Under the pieces are notes generated by a model. It was given only the letters and a program-made list of their open reading frames with translations, had not been told where the DNA came from and made no database searches. A program made the position numbers and the translations under genes. 64,000 nucleotides of DNA from Ruminococcus sp. AF31-8BH (GTDB taxonomy: Bacteria; Bacillota; Clostridia; Lachnospirales; Lachnospiraceae): the NCBI RefSeq assembly GCF_003460605.1, contig NZ_QTVN01000017.1, positions 37,983-101,982 on the forward strand, read 5' to 3'. Shown in pieces: positions 1 to 9,684 of this stretch. Position 1 is the first letter of the stretch, and every line of letters starts with the position of its first letter.

Positions 1-155
1 AGGTACATTCTCCTGTCATCTGCATTTACCTAACTAATCATAACAGATTCTTTCCCAAAAGAAAAGCTTTCCTGGCAAACAAGGGTCTTTTTCAATGCAA
101 TTTTCACAATTTTTTCACTCTTTTTTTAGAAATATCGTATATGTTTTAGGGATTT

Positions 156-184
156 TTGACTTTTATACCGAAAAATGGTATAAT
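156..184 (+). promoter_or_regulatory. Sigma-A promoter of the lipoprotein gene
   Basis: A -35 box TTGACT (156-161) and a -10 box TATAAT (179-184) are separated by exactly 17 bases. Transcription would start near 191. This rules out the earlier in-frame ATG at 156, which lies inside the promoter. Confidence 0.8.
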
Positions 185-215
185 GCACCTACTTATAATG
201 AAAGGAAAAAACTGT

Positions 216-1340
216 ATGAAGTCAGTCAAATTTCTGCTTCCTCTTTTGCTTCTGTGTGCAGTTCTTTTTTGCGGCTGTACAGGTAAAGAAGAAAAAAAGA
301 TTGACGAAGTAGTAAAGCGGGAACTGGATCTTCTGAAGCATCTGGATTCCGACACCACACAGAAATACATTTCCTACCAGGAAATTTTCCCCGGCGACCT
401 GGAAGACGCCGCAATGTCCTCAGATGTTGAGGAAGTTTTCTCCCTGTTTTTCCAGGATTTCGATTACAAGATTCTGGATACCTCCGTGAACCGGGACAAA
501 GCAATTGCCAAAGTAAGCCTTCGTCTGTTTACCTTGGATGCCCGGGCACTTGCCGAGGATTTTTCCAAGGCGCTGCTGAAGCATGAAATTGCGCTGGCTG
601 CTTCAGATGATACAGAGGATGACCAGACCGTCACCCTGGAAGACCGGTACATGCTTCTGAACCAGCTTCTTAGCTCCAACAAATACCAGACCGTAGAACG
701 CAACTGTAGCATCACCCTTACCGCCTCCGAAAAAAATGAGGAAACCATATGGGAGATCAAGCGTACCACCACACTGGAAAATGATCTGGTAGGCGGTCTT
801 ATGAACTATCTGTCGGATCCCGATATTCTCTCACCTGAGGATACCCTTCTTGTGTATCTGGACACGCTGAAAAATATGTCCACTGAGGAACTGGCCAATT
901 ACCTGAATGCCGACTCTATTGTAAGCACAGAGGATCCCAACAAGATCAGCCTTGCAAATGCCCTGGTGGAACAGGTTCATAACATTTTTAACTACAGCAT
1001 CGGGGAAACCTCTGTTTCCGGCTACCACGCTTCTGTAAAGGCGGATATCACCACCTTTGACAGCGAGGCGATTTTAAACAGCTATCAGTCTCAGTTAGAT
1101 GATTACCTTTCCTCTACGGATGCGGTCATCGACGGTGCCCAGAAGCGCTATAACAAATCCTACCAGCTTCTGATCGACTCCATCAAGGAGAACAAAGAAG
1201 AAAAAACAGTGACCACAACCTTTACCCTGATCAACGACGGAGCTTCCTGGAAGCTTGAGGACGCAGGCTCTGTATTCGGACAGGCACTGTTCGGAACCTT
1301 AAGCTCCAGCCCTGTAGAAGACAGTGAAGAAGATTCCTGA
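216..1340 (+). CDS. Putative lipoprotein of unknown function (374 aa)
   Basis: The start at 216 is chosen because a consensus promoter lies just upstream, AAAGG precedes it by a normal distance, and the protein then opens with a lipoprotein signal peptide: a lysine, a leucine-rich core (about residues 7-18) and a lipobox-like LFCGC with the acylated cysteine near residue 21. The mature part is charged and mostly helical, ending in an acidic tail (DSEEDS). The architecture resembles the DUF5105-like lipoproteins of Clostridia, but I recognise no catalytic motif. It is a single-gene unit: own promoter, then a strong terminator. It is probably anchored on the outer face of the membrane; function unknown. 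Confidence 0.75.
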   Translation: MKSVKFLLPLLLLCAVLFCGCTGKEEKKIDEVVKRELDLLKHLDSDTTQKYISYQEIFPGDLEDAAMSSDVEEVFSLFFQDFDYKILDTSVNRDKAIAKVSLRLFTLDARALAEDFSKALLKHEIALAASDDTEDDQTVTLEDRYMLLNQLLSSNKYQTVERNCSITLTASEKNEETIWEIKRTTTLENDLVGGLMNYLSDPDILSPEDTLLVYLDTLKNMSTEELANYLNADSIVSTEDPNKISLANALVEQVHNIFNYSIGETSVSGYHASVKADITTFDSEAILNSYQSQLDDYLSSTDAVIDGAQKRYNKSYQLLIDSIKENKEEKTVTTTFTLINDGASWKLEDAGSVFGQALFGTLSSSPVEDSEEDS

Positions 1341-1346
1341 TCACAT

Positions 1347-1388
1347 AAAAAATCCCGCTCTGGCGATTCAGTCAAAGCGGGATTTTTT
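1347..1388. terminator. Bidirectional rho-independent terminator
   Basis: AAAAAATCCCGCT (1347-1359) pairs with AGCGGGATTTTTT (1376-1388). The A run on one side and T run on the other make it work for the lipoprotein gene and for the converging aspS operon. Confidence 0.9.
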
Positions 1389-1419
1389 TATAACAATCAT
1401 AACATTTCTGCTGTCTTTT

Positions 1420-3216
1420 TTATTCTTCTGTCTCTTCTTTTTCCACTTCCAGTCCAAGCTCATTCAGCTGTGCCTCGCTTACGCGCTGGGGAGCCTGAGT
1501 CATCAGACAGGATGCATCTTTCACCTTCGGGAATGCGATTACGTCACGGATGCTGTCAACCTTGGCGATCAGCATAACCAAACGGTCAAGGCCATAAGCC
1601 AGTCCAGCGTGAGGCGGAACTCCGTATTTGAATGCATCCAGAAGGAATCCGAACTGCTCATGGGCAGCTTCCGGTGTAAATCCAAGTTCCTTGAACATTC
1701 TCTCCTGAATATCATCCTGATGGATACGAACGCTTCCTCCACCGATCTCATTACCGTTCAGTACGATATCATAAGCCTTGGCACGAACTGCGCCCGGATC
1801 TGTGTCAAGAAGCGGGATATCCTCGTCCATCGGCATGGTAAATGGATGATGCATAGCTGTGAAACGGTTCTCCTCCTCGCTCCACTCAAGCAGCGGGAAC
1901 TCAGTTACCCATACGAAACGGTACTCGTTCTTGTCCAGAAGATCCATCTGTTTTGCAAGCTCCAGACGAAGTGCGCCAAGAACATCATAAACCAATTTCT
2001 TCTTGTCTGCTGCGAACAGAAGCAGATCTCCTGCCTTACCATCCATAGCAGCTACCAGCGCGTCCATCTCCTCATCTGTCATGAATTTGGCAAAGGAGGA
2101 TTTTCTTGTGCCGTCTTCTGCGATTGCAATGTATGCAAGACCCTTTGCGCCGTAGCCTTTTGCAAATTCTACAAGCTTGTCGATCTTCTTACGAGGCATG
2201 CTTCCCTGTCCCTCAGCGTTGATACCGCGAACGCTTCCGCCGTTCTCAAGGGCACTTGTAAATACGGAGAAGCCACAGTTCTTCACAATGCCGCTTACAT
2301 CATGAAGCTCCATGCCAAATCGCATATCCGGCTTGTCGGAGCCGAAACGGTCCATAGCTTCCTGCCAGGTGATTCTCTGGATTGGAAGCTTCACATCGAT
2401 GCCAAGAACTTCTTTGAACAGATAAGAAAGGTATCTCTCGTTTACATCGATTACATCATCAACATCAACGAAGGAAAGCTCCATATCGATCTGTGTGAAC
2501 TCCGGCTGACGGTCAGCACGAAGGTCCTCGTCACGGAAGCATCTTGCGATCTGGATGTATCTGTCATATCCGGAGCACATCAGAAGCTGTTTGTACAGCT
2601 GCGGTGACTGCGGAAGACCATAGAAGCAGCCTGGATGTACACGGGATGGTACCAGGTAATCTCTTGCTCCCTCTGGAGTACTCTTGCCAAGCATAGGAGT
2701 CTCGATTTCCAGGAATCCCTCGTTTGTAAAGAAGGACCTGGTAAGCTGCATTACGCGGCTTTTCAAGATCAGGTTTTTCTGAAGGTCCGGACGTCTTAAG
2801 TCAAGATAACGGTATTTCAGACGAACGTCCTCTTTTGTTTTGCTGTTCTCCTCAACCGGGAACGGAGGAACCTCTGCCTCGGAAAGAACACGAAGGGATT
2901 TTGCTCTTACTTCGATCTCACCTGTTGCAAGGTTCTCATTGACAGCACCGCCACGTTTCTCAACAGTACCGGTTACTGCGATTACAAACTCGCTTCTGAG
3001 CTTGCCGGCTTTTGCAAAGCCTTCCTCATCAATGGAGCCATTCTCGAAGATCAGCTGCATGATACCGCTGCGGTCACGTAAGTCTACGAAAATGATTCCT
3101 CCTTTATCTCTAGCCTTCTGAACCCATCCCATAAGGGTTACTTCACTGCCAACCATCTGTGTGGTCACTTCTGCACATCGGCAGGTTCTGTGCAGTCCCT
3201 GCATACTCTCAGCCAT
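1420..3216 (-). CDS. aspS: Aspartate--tRNA ligase
   Basis: Charges tRNA-Asp (class IIb synthetase, cytoplasm). At 598 residues it matches the bacterial type with a GAD insertion domain. Visible parts are the N-terminal OB-fold that binds the anticodon (MGWVQKARDKGG), motif 2 (CFRDEDLRADRQPEFTQ), the GAD insert in the middle and motif 3 (GLAYGLDRLVML) near the end. The start at 3216 follows a clear AAAGGAGG; a longer frame to 3252 would add residues that include this ribosome site. It is the last gene of the recJ-to-aspS run, 13 bases after hisS, and ends at the shared terminator. Confidence 0.97.
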   Translation of the reverse strand: MAESMQGLHRTCRCAEVTTQMVGSEVTLMGWVQKARDKGGIIFVDLRDRSGIMQLIFENGSIDEEGFAKAGKLRSEFVIAVTGTVEKRGGAVNENLATGEIEVRAKSLRVLSEAEVPPFPVEENSKTKEDVRLKYRYLDLRRPDLQKNLILKSRVMQLTRSFFTNEGFLEIETPMLGKSTPEGARDYLVPSRVHPGCFYGLPQSPQLYKQLLMCSGYDRYIQIARCFRDEDLRADRQPEFTQIDMELSFVDVDDVIDVNERYLSYLFKEVLGIDVKLPIQRITWQEAMDRFGSDKPDMRFGMELHDVSGIVKNCGFSVFTSALENGGSVRGINAEGQGSMPRKKIDKLVEFAKGYGAKGLAYIAIAEDGTRKSSFAKFMTDEEMDALVAAMDGKAGDLLLFAADKKKLVYDVLGALRLELAKQMDLLDKNEYRFVWVTEFPLLEWSEEENRFTAMHHPFTMPMDEDIPLLDTDPGAVRAKAYDIVLNGNEIGGGSVRIHQDDIQERMFKELGFTPEAAHEQFGFLLDAFKYGVPPHAGLAYGLDRLVMLIAKVDSIRDVIAFPKVKDASCLMTQAPQRVSEAQLNELGLEVEKEETEE

Positions 3217-3229
3217 TTTGCTGCCTCCT

Positions 3230-4480
3230 TTATCTCTTGAAGAATTCCACAAATTCTGTATAGCCTTCTGCAGCCATCTGGTCTTTCTGGAATTTCTTGT
3301 TCTTTTTCATAATGGAGATGTTAACCTGGATTCCAGTCTTTCTCTCCTCTTCCGCCTGGCGGAAAATCTCGATCAGCTTGTCAGCCGGCATATTTTTCTC
3401 AATGAGATATGCCTTCTTGGTCTTCGCTGTGGGGATCTGGTAGCCTCTCTCCAGAAGGAGCATAACAATACGCTCAAATCCGATGGAGAAACCGCATGCG
3501 CTTGTATTGTTTCCGGTAAATTTACCGATCATCTCATCATAACGTCCACCGCCGCCAACGCTGCCGCCGAACTCATCCATAGAAATCTCGAAGATCGGAC
3601 CTGTGTAGTAGGACATGCCTCGTACCAGAGTCGGGTCAAATGCCATCTTGAAATCAGCAGTTTTCACAGCTTCTACTGTGGAAATAATGGTCTCAAGATC
3701 TGCTGCGATCTGCTTATCCAGCACACCAGAGAGCTTCTCCTTGCAGTATCTTACACCCTGGATGTCAGAGCTGATCTCCTTGAACATCGCAAGGTAAGTG
3801 TCAATGCTCTCTTTTGCAAAGCCCTCTTCCTCAAGCTCTTTGGCTACACCCTCAAGACCGATCTTGTCCATCTTGTCAAGGATGATAAATACAGTGTCAA
3901 AGCTTTCCTTCGGGAATCCGCTGTACTCAGCCATAGCCTTCAGGATACGGCGGTCATTGATGCGGATGGTAAAGTTGTGAAAGTCAAGCTTGCCAAGAAG
4001 GGTGGTGGTTGCAAGCACCAGCTCGATCTCAGCCATATAAGTGGGCTCACCTAAAATATCAATGTCACACTGCATAAACTGACGGAAACGGCCTCTCTGA
4101 GGACGGTCAGCTCTCCATACATAGCCCATCTGCAGTGCCTTAAACGGTCCCGGCAGCTCATTGGCGTTGTTGGAGTAATATCTGGAAAGGGGTACTGTCA
4201 GGTCATAGCGAAGACCGGAATCTACAAGATCTGCCTCCTCTTTTGCCTGGTCAAGCTTCAGCTTCTCGCCTCTTTTGAGGATTTTGAAGATCAGCTTCTC
4301 ATTGTCTCCGCCCTGCTTGCTGCAAAGGTTCTCAATGTGCTCCACGCTCGGAGTCTCGATTGAAGTAAATCCAAAGGAGCCGTATGTCTCGCGGATCAGT
4401 CCGGTAACATAGTTACGGATTTCCATCTCCTTTGGTAAAATATCTTTCATGCCGGTAACCGGCTTCTTCTTTAATGCCAT
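3230..4480 (-). CDS. hisS: Histidine--tRNA ligase
   Basis: Class II synthetase charging tRNA-His. The 416-residue length is normal for HisRS. Motif 2 (RADRPQRGRFRQF), the histidine-binding HisA motif (LVRGMSYYTGPIFE) and motif 3 (GFSIGFERIVMLLL) are all present, followed by the anticodon-binding domain. GAAGGAGG lies just upstream of the ATG. It sits 13 bases before aspS, the usual hisS-aspS pairing of Firmicutes, and 13 bases after the HD-domain gene, so cotranscription is very likely. No T-box leader is seen in front of it. Confidence 0.97.
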   Translation of the reverse strand: MALKKKPVTGMKDILPKEMEIRNYVTGLIRETYGSFGFTSIETPSVEHIENLCSKQGGDNEKLIFKILKRGEKLKLDQAKEEADLVDSGLRYDLTVPLSRYYSNNANELPGPFKALQMGYVWRADRPQRGRFRQFMQCDIDILGEPTYMAEIELVLATTTLLGKLDFHNFTIRINDRRILKAMAEYSGFPKESFDTVFIILDKMDKIGLEGVAKELEEEGFAKESIDTYLAMFKEISSDIQGVRYCKEKLSGVLDKQIAADLETIISTVEAVKTADFKMAFDPTLVRGMSYYTGPIFEISMDEFGGSVGGGGRYDEMIGKFTGNNTSACGFSIGFERIVMLLLERGYQIPTAKTKKAYLIEKNMPADKLIEIFRQAEEERKTGIQVNISIMKKNKKFQKDQMAAEGYTEFVEFFKR

Positions 4481-4493
4481 GTTTCCTCCTTCA

Positions 4494-5066
4494 TCAACCA
4501 GTTTTCCTGGTATGTACTACTCTTTGAAATGCAAGAAATACTTCCAAATCAAAGTTTTTTATTTCATCTATCATCAGTTCCATCACGGTGCGCCGGTCAA
4601 AGGCCTTGCGGTAGGAGCGGTCCTGGCTCAGGGCACAGAACACGTCGCATACCCGCAGGATCCTGGCGCCGATGGGAATCTCTTCCCCTGCCAGATTGGA
4701 CGGGTAACCGCTTCCATCGTAATTTTCATGATGATAGAGAATACTCTCAAGAACAAAATCTGAATAGCCCTGGCCCTTTAGTTCCTCGTAGCCAAGAGTG
4801 GAATGCATACGGACATATTTCAGTTCCTCAATCACAAGAGGGTTCTTCTCCTGTCCGTTGATGTAGCTTCTCAGCTTCAGCTTTCCAATGTCGTGAAGCA
4901 TTCCGGCTATGGCAAGGTCATAGCACTGCTCATGGGGAAGGCCAAGCTCCGTGGCAAGGGCATAGACCAGATTGCTTACTGCAATTCCATGCTTCAGCTC
5001 TGCAGACAGGTCAAATTCCAGAAGTCTGTCCGTTCCTTCTGACTGGGTTTTCGAAAGCTCTTCCAA
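4494..5066 (-). CDS. HD-GYP-type phosphohydrolase domain protein (190 aa)
   Basis: A stand-alone metal-dependent HD domain: HDIGK near residue 58 gives the metal ligands, and HHENYDGSGYP further on is the extended HHExxDGxGYP signature of the HD-GYP branch, followed by DVFCALSQDRSYR. Classical HD-GYP proteins hydrolyse cyclic di-GMP; this one has no receiver or sensor domain, so substrate and trigger are unknown. It lies between hemZ (16 bases away) and hisS (13 bases), clearly inside the housekeeping run. Its position close downstream of rel makes a nucleotide-signalling role attractive, but that is inference. Confidence 0.85.
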   Translation of the reverse strand: MEELSKTQSEGTDRLLEFDLSAELKHGIAVSNLVYALATELGLPHEQCYDLAIAGMLHDIGKLKLRSYINGQEKNPLVIEELKYVRMHSTLGYEELKGQGYSDFVLESILYHHENYDGSGYPSNLAGEEIPIGARILRVCDVFCALSQDRSYRKAFDRRTVMELMIDEIKNFDLEVFLAFQRVVHTRKTG

Positions 5067-5082
5067 GAATTTTCCCTCCCCT

Positions 5083-6621
5083 CTATAACCAGGTTCCGAT
5101 TCCTGTACGCTTTCTTTCGATCATCTCATCGATGCGGGCAATGTAGCTGGTTACATCCTTTACATTCTCCACGCGCTCGATCCGTTTTCCATGGTCAAAC
5201 ACCAGCTTGGAAGAACCGCCTGCTCCAAGAGCGATGATGGGCTGTTTTTCTTCCATAATCAGTATATTGTAAATCCCGGCTTTGTCAACCTTTGCATAGC
5301 CTACATTTTCAAAATTTCCCTTCATGTTCTTCTGACGGTACAGATAGTAGGGGCCCATTTCCATGGAATAAGCTGTCTGCTGGGTCAGATCCATGATCTC
5401 CTGATTGTTCTCAAAGGTCATTTCCTGATATTTGTCACGGAACATATTCAGGCGGGCTGCACGCTTCACAGCCAGGGAATGGACGGTCAGGCTGTCCGGG
5501 GAAAGTTCCTTGATCTTATCCAATGTGTTTCTGACCATGGAAATATCCTCTCCAGGCAGTCCCACAATAAGATCCATGTTAATATTGTTATAATCTAATT
5601 CTCTGGCAAGCTGAAATGCCTCAATGGTCTGCGCCACTGTATGGCGTCTGCCGATGATTTCCAGAGTTTTCTGGTTCATAGTCTGAGGGTTCACGGAAAT
5701 TCTGGTCACAGGATATTCCCGGATGGCTTCCAGCTTCTCTCTTGTAATGCTGTCTGGTCTGCCTGCCTCGATGGTAAACTCCACCAGCCCGTCAAATCCG
5801 AAGGATTCTCCCAGCTGATCCAGAAGCCGCCTTAGCTGATCCGGCTCCAGGGTGGTAGGCGTACCGCCGCCAATGTAGATGGTGTCCAGTTTGTAGTTCT
5901 TCATCATCTTAGCAGTTTCCCGAATCTCAAGACACAGGGCATCCAGATACTCATCCACACGCTTGTGCCAGATCTTCAGCGGGTAGGAACTGAAGGAACA
6001 GTACAGACAGATACTGGGGCAAAAGGGAATGCCTACATAAAGGCTGTAGCCGTGCTCATAATCAATATCCTGGAGAAGTGCCCGCTCCCGGTTTGCTATG
6101 GTGATGGCAAGCGCTGTTTTCTTGGCACTGACCAGATAGTGATCCCGCATTACCTGAGCAATCTCAGTATTCTTCATGCCGCTCTCGATCATCCCCATGG
6201 CAAGCTTGGCCGGGCGGATTCCGGTAAGGTTGCCCCATGGAAGGGTTCTTCCGGTAAGCTTCACCAGCACATTGTAGAGAACATATTTCAGGCCGTCCTT
6301 GTTGGCTTTGCGAAGCTCATGGGCATCCATGATTTTGGGACTTTCCTGTGCGCCGTCCTCTGGCTTCTTGGCCTCACTGCTTTCTTCCTTTAAATCTGCA
6401 CCTGTGATCACAGCCGCCCGCGCTGCACCTTTTTTGTCCTTTGTCTCATAACGGATGATGAAATCCTTCTCATCCCTCTCCACAGTAAAGAAGATATCGT
6501 ACTCCTCTTCGTCCTTTTCGTAGAGGCTGTGGATATCTCCTTCCGGATAAAACGCTTTTATTAATTCATATACATCATGCTCGAAATCCCTGTCAAGCAG
6601 CAGGATTCCTATTTTACACAA
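5083..6621 (-). CDS. hemZ: Coproporphyrinogen dehydrogenase-like radical SAM protein HemZ
   Basis: Radical SAM enzyme of the HemN/HemZ family. The cluster motif is Cys201-x3-Cys205-x2-Cys208 (IPFCPSICLYCSF), followed by IGGGTPTTL and a C-terminal HemN-like region. I place the start at a TTG at 6621: the frame runs up to 6741, but those extra residues lie on top of the upstream MBL gene and look non-protein-like. AGAGGT lies eight bases before the TTG, and the TTG overlaps the MBL stop, which suggests translational coupling. The protein is then 512 residues, close to Bacillus HemZ. Whether it makes haem or acts on another porphyrinoid cannot be told here. Confidence 0.88.
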   Translation of the reverse strand: MCKIGILLLDRDFEHDVYELIKAFYPEGDIHSLYEKDEEEYDIFFTVERDEKDFIIRYETKDKKGAARAAVITGADLKEESSEAKKPEDGAQESPKIMDAHELRKANKDGLKYVLYNVLVKLTGRTLPWGNLTGIRPAKLAMGMIESGMKNTEIAQVMRDHYLVSAKKTALAITIANRERALLQDIDYEHGYSLYVGIPFCPSICLYCSFSSYPLKIWHKRVDEYLDALCLEIRETAKMMKNYKLDTIYIGGGTPTTLEPDQLRRLLDQLGESFGFDGLVEFTIEAGRPDSITREKLEAIREYPVTRISVNPQTMNQKTLEIIGRRHTVAQTIEAFQLARELDYNNINMDLIVGLPGEDISMVRNTLDKIKELSPDSLTVHSLAVKRAARLNMFRDKYQEMTFENNQEIMDLTQQTAYSMEMGPYYLYRQKNMKGNFENVGYAKVDKAGIYNILIMEEKQPIIALGAGGSSKLVFDHGKRIERVENVKDVTSYIARIDEMIERKRTGIGTWL

Positions 6622-7243
6622 ATGGATTGTACCTCTTTTCGTAGCCGATTGTTGTGGAAGTATCATGTCCCGGATACACACTGGTGTCATCCGGCAGAGC
6701 GGCCAACAGTCTGTGCAGGCTGTTCCGGATCTGGCTGGCACTTCCTCCCGGAAAATCTGTCCTGCCTACAGAGCCGCAGAACAGAGTATCTCCGCTGAAC
6801 AGAACGCCTTCCTCTTTCAGATAATAGCAGCAGCTTCCCTTGGTATGTCCCGGCGTATGGATCATCTGGATGGAAAATCCCGCCGCTTCAAATACCTGCA
6901 GGTCATCCAGAAATACATCCGGGCGGATGGAGCAGGATTTCCCCATCTGGTCTGTCATATTCACAGAAGGCTCCCGGAGCATTTCCTCTTCCTGACGACA
7001 GGCATAAACAGGAATCTGATACTTTTCCCGCACTGCCTCCACGCCCATAATATGATCGAAATGACCGTGTGTGAGAAGCACTGCCACAGGCCTTGCGCCC
7101 ATAGCGTTCACTTTTAATTCTATCTTGGAAGGTGAATCTGCCGGATCGATAATCAGCGCTTCACCTGTCTCTTTATTTTTTGCAATATAGCAATTGGTAT
7201 ATACAGGGCCAAGAACGCACTGCTGTAATTCAAGTTTGCCCAT
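6614..7243 (-). CDS. MBL-fold metallo-hydrolase (glyoxalase II-like)
   Basis: A 209-residue metallo-beta-lactamase-fold hydrolase. THGHFDH (about residues 58-64) supplies zinc ligands, with later ligands in HTPGHTKGS, SGDTLF and PGHDTST. It resembles the YcbL/GloB-like stand-alone hydrolases, which act on thioesters such as S-lactoylglutathione; the true substrate in a glutathione-poor anaerobe is unknown. It lies between rel and hemZ, 19 bases after rel, and its stop overlaps the hemZ start. This gene pair position is conserved in many Clostridia (family knowledge). Confidence 0.9.
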   Translation of the reverse strand: MGKLELQQCVLGPVYTNCYIAKNKETGEALIIDPADSPSKIELKVNAMGARPVAVLLTHGHFDHIMGVEAVREKYQIPVYACRQEEEMLREPSVNMTDQMGKSCSIRPDVFLDDLQVFEAAGFSIQMIHTPGHTKGSCCYYLKEEGVLFSGDTLFCGSVGRTDFPGGSASQIRNSLHRLLAALPDDTSVYPGHDTSTTIGYEKRYNPFV

Positions 7244-7262
7244 ATTCTATCCTTTCACGGCA

Positions 7263-9596
7263 TCAGCCTGTAGTTCTCTCCACATCTAAAACGCTCTCCA
7301 GCTGGCGGATCTTCTCAATGAGAGAGTTCAGTTCCTCCTTGCAGCTGACGTTAAAGCTTACGGAAATCGTCGCCTTCTCCTGCTTACTGGTGCGGCAGTT
7401 GATATTGCGGATATCGATCTTGCGCTCGGTAAAGATCTTGGAGATATCCACCAGAAGACCGGTACGGTTGTTGGCATACACATTGATCTCTGCCATGTAA
7501 TGCTCATCCTGCTTGGTCTCCGGCTGCTGCCACTCTGCCTCCAGAAGACGGCTTCTGTCCATCTCAGACATATTCATCACATTGACGCAGTCTGTTCTGT
7601 GAATGGTAACCCCGCGGCCTCTTGTGACATAACCCACGATCTCGTCTCCAGGGATCGGGTTGCAGCACTTGGAAAAACGCACTGCCACATCATGGATTCC
7701 ACGCACTACAATGCCGCTCTTGCTCTTAATGTGATGCTTCTTATCCTGATTCTCTGCAGCTGCTGCCTCCAGAACTTCCTCATCTGTAAGGTTCTTCTTA
7801 TTCTCCTTGTCATAAGCCTCTACCAGCTTATTAAATACCTGGCCTTCCTTCAGGCCGCCATGTCCAATGGCCGCCAGCACGGAATCCCAATCACGGAAGC
7901 CATACTTGTGAAGAACCGCATCCATATACTGAGGCTTGGCATAGTTGGCAAATTTAAAGCCCTTGCTCTTGGCATACTGAGCCAGCATTTCCTTGCCTTT
8001 CAGAATATTATCTTCCTTCAGCTCTTTCTTAAACCACTGATTGATCTTGTTCTTCGCCTGGGTACTCTTTACCACCTTCAGCCAGTCACGGCTTGGTCCC
8101 TGGGAGTTCTGGGAAGTGATGATTTCAATACGGTCACCATTCTGGATCCGGTACTCAATGGGAACCAGCTTGCCGTTTACACGGGCGCCTACCATCTTGT
8201 TTCCTACAGCACTATGTACGCTGTACGCAAAGTCAATAGGGGTAGAACCGTTGGGAAGGGTCTTTACATCTCCCTGCGGGGTAAAGCAGTATACACTGTC
8301 CGCAAACAGATCCAGGTCATTCTTAAGAAGGCTCATGAACTCTTTATTGTCGGACATGTCCCTCTGCCACTCCAGGATCTGGCGCAGCCAGTTTAATTTC
8401 TCTTCCTCACGGTTGCCGGAAGAGGCCTTGCCGTCAGATGCTTCTTTATATTTCCAGTGTGCAGCAATACCATATTCCGCAGTCTTATGCATCTCAAAGG
8501 TTCGGATCTGGATCTCAAAAGGCTGTCCGTTTGGTCCGATCAAAGTGGTATGCAGGGACTGATACATGTTTGGCTTAGGCATTGCAATGTAATCCTTGAA
8601 GCGTCCCGGAATGGGCTTATACATCTCATGGATCACGCCAAGAGCCGCATAACAGTCCTTCACGGTATCCACCAGAATACGCACTGCAAACAGATCGTAG
8701 ATCTGGTCAATAGTCTTGTTCTGGTTCACCATCTTCTTGTAGATGCTGAAGAAATGCTTCACACGTCCGTCTACCTGTGCTTTGATGCCTGCTTCCACCA
8801 TATGCTGCTTCACAGTCTTCACAATATTGCCCACAAATTCCTCTCGGACGCTCTTGCGAAGGGCTACCTTCTCAACCAGATCGTAGTACACATCCGGCTT
8901 CAGGTATTTCAGGGAAAGGTCATCCAGCTCTACCTTGATCTTGGAAATACCAAGACGCTGGGCAATGGGCGCATAGATGTCCATGGTCTCCCTTGCCTTC
9001 TCCTTCTGCTTCGCAGGAGTCATATACTGAAGGGTACGCATGTTATGAAGACGGTCTGCAAGCTTGATCAGGATCACACGGATATCCTTGGCCATGGCAA
9101 GAAACATCTTGCGAAGGCTCTCTGCCTGCATCTCCACCTTATCTGTGGAGTAGGACAGCTGTCCGATCTTGGTCACGCCATCAACCAGAAGAGCCACCTC
9201 AGGCCCGAATTCCTTGGTGATCTCCTCGCAGGTCATCCAGGTATCCTCCACAGCGTCATGGAGAAGTCCTGCAACGATGGTCTCCTTATCCAGTTCCAGA
9301 TCTGCCAGAATAATTGCTACGCATAACGGATGAATGATATAAGGCTCCCCGGACTTTCTTTTCTGGTCCTTGTGGGCCTCCCGCGCAGTCTCATATGCCT
9401 TCTGGATCAGCGTAATATCTGTAGAAGGATGATATTTCTTAATGCTGGCGATCAGCTCATTATATAATACTTCAGGGCTTGTAAAGTCGTGCATGGATTT
9501 CACAGCTGCATCTGCCTTCTTCACAGACTCCAGCTTCTCCATATCCTCCTTGGACATTTCAGGTGTCCCGCCCCTTTCTGTAATAACATCAGCCAT
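7263..9596 (-). CDS. relA: Bifunctional (p)ppGpp synthetase/hydrolase
   Basis: Long RelA/SpoT homologue (Rel), 777 residues, makes and degrades (p)ppGpp in the stringent response. Domains in order: HD hydrolase with HDAVEDT (about residue 112), synthetase with GRFKDYIAMPKPNMYQSLH, a TGS domain (CFTPQGDVKTLPNGSTPIDF), a zinc-finger/helical region with CCNPIPGD, and a C-terminal ACT domain (NRTGLLVDISKIF). The HD residues are intact, so both activities are expected. An N-terminal extension of about 45 residues precedes the conserved part. It lies between apt and the MBL gene, the standard apt-rel order. Confidence 0.96.
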   Translation of the reverse strand: MADVITERGGTPEMSKEDMEKLESVKKADAAVKSMHDFTSPEVLYNELIASIKKYHPSTDITLIQKAYETAREAHKDQKRKSGEPYIIHPLCVAIILADLELDKETIVAGLLHDAVEDTWMTCEEITKEFGPEVALLVDGVTKIGQLSYSTDKVEMQAESLRKMFLAMAKDIRVILIKLADRLHNMRTLQYMTPAKQKEKARETMDIYAPIAQRLGISKIKVELDDLSLKYLKPDVYYDLVEKVALRKSVREEFVGNIVKTVKQHMVEAGIKAQVDGRVKHFFSIYKKMVNQNKTIDQIYDLFAVRILVDTVKDCYAALGVIHEMYKPIPGRFKDYIAMPKPNMYQSLHTTLIGPNGQPFEIQIRTFEMHKTAEYGIAAHWKYKEASDGKASSGNREEEKLNWLRQILEWQRDMSDNKEFMSLLKNDLDLFADSVYCFTPQGDVKTLPNGSTPIDFAYSVHSAVGNKMVGARVNGKLVPIEYRIQNGDRIEIITSQNSQGPSRDWLKVVKSTQAKNKINQWFKKELKEDNILKGKEMLAQYAKSKGFKFANYAKPQYMDAVLHKYGFRDWDSVLAAIGHGGLKEGQVFNKLVEAYDKENKKNLTDEEVLEAAAAENQDKKHHIKSKSGIVVRGIHDVAVRFSKCCNPIPGDEIVGYVTRGRGVTIHRTDCVNVMNMSEMDRSRLLEAEWQQPETKQDEHYMAEINVYANNRTGLLVDISKIFTERKIDIRNINCRTSKQEKATISVSFNVSCKEELNSLIEKIRQLESVLDVERTTG

Positions 9597-9684
9597 AATT
9601 TACACCTGCCTGTTTCTATACTATCTGCGTCAGCATTTGCCCTCATGATCCATGACAGGCATCTGGCGAAACAGACTCATCCAT

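Noticed and set aside
1324-2607. Long plus-strand open frame (427 codons) opposite aspS
   Set aside because: It is the antisense shadow of aspS: no ribosome site, cysteine/histidine-rich composition typical of frame artefacts, and aspS is certain on the other strand.
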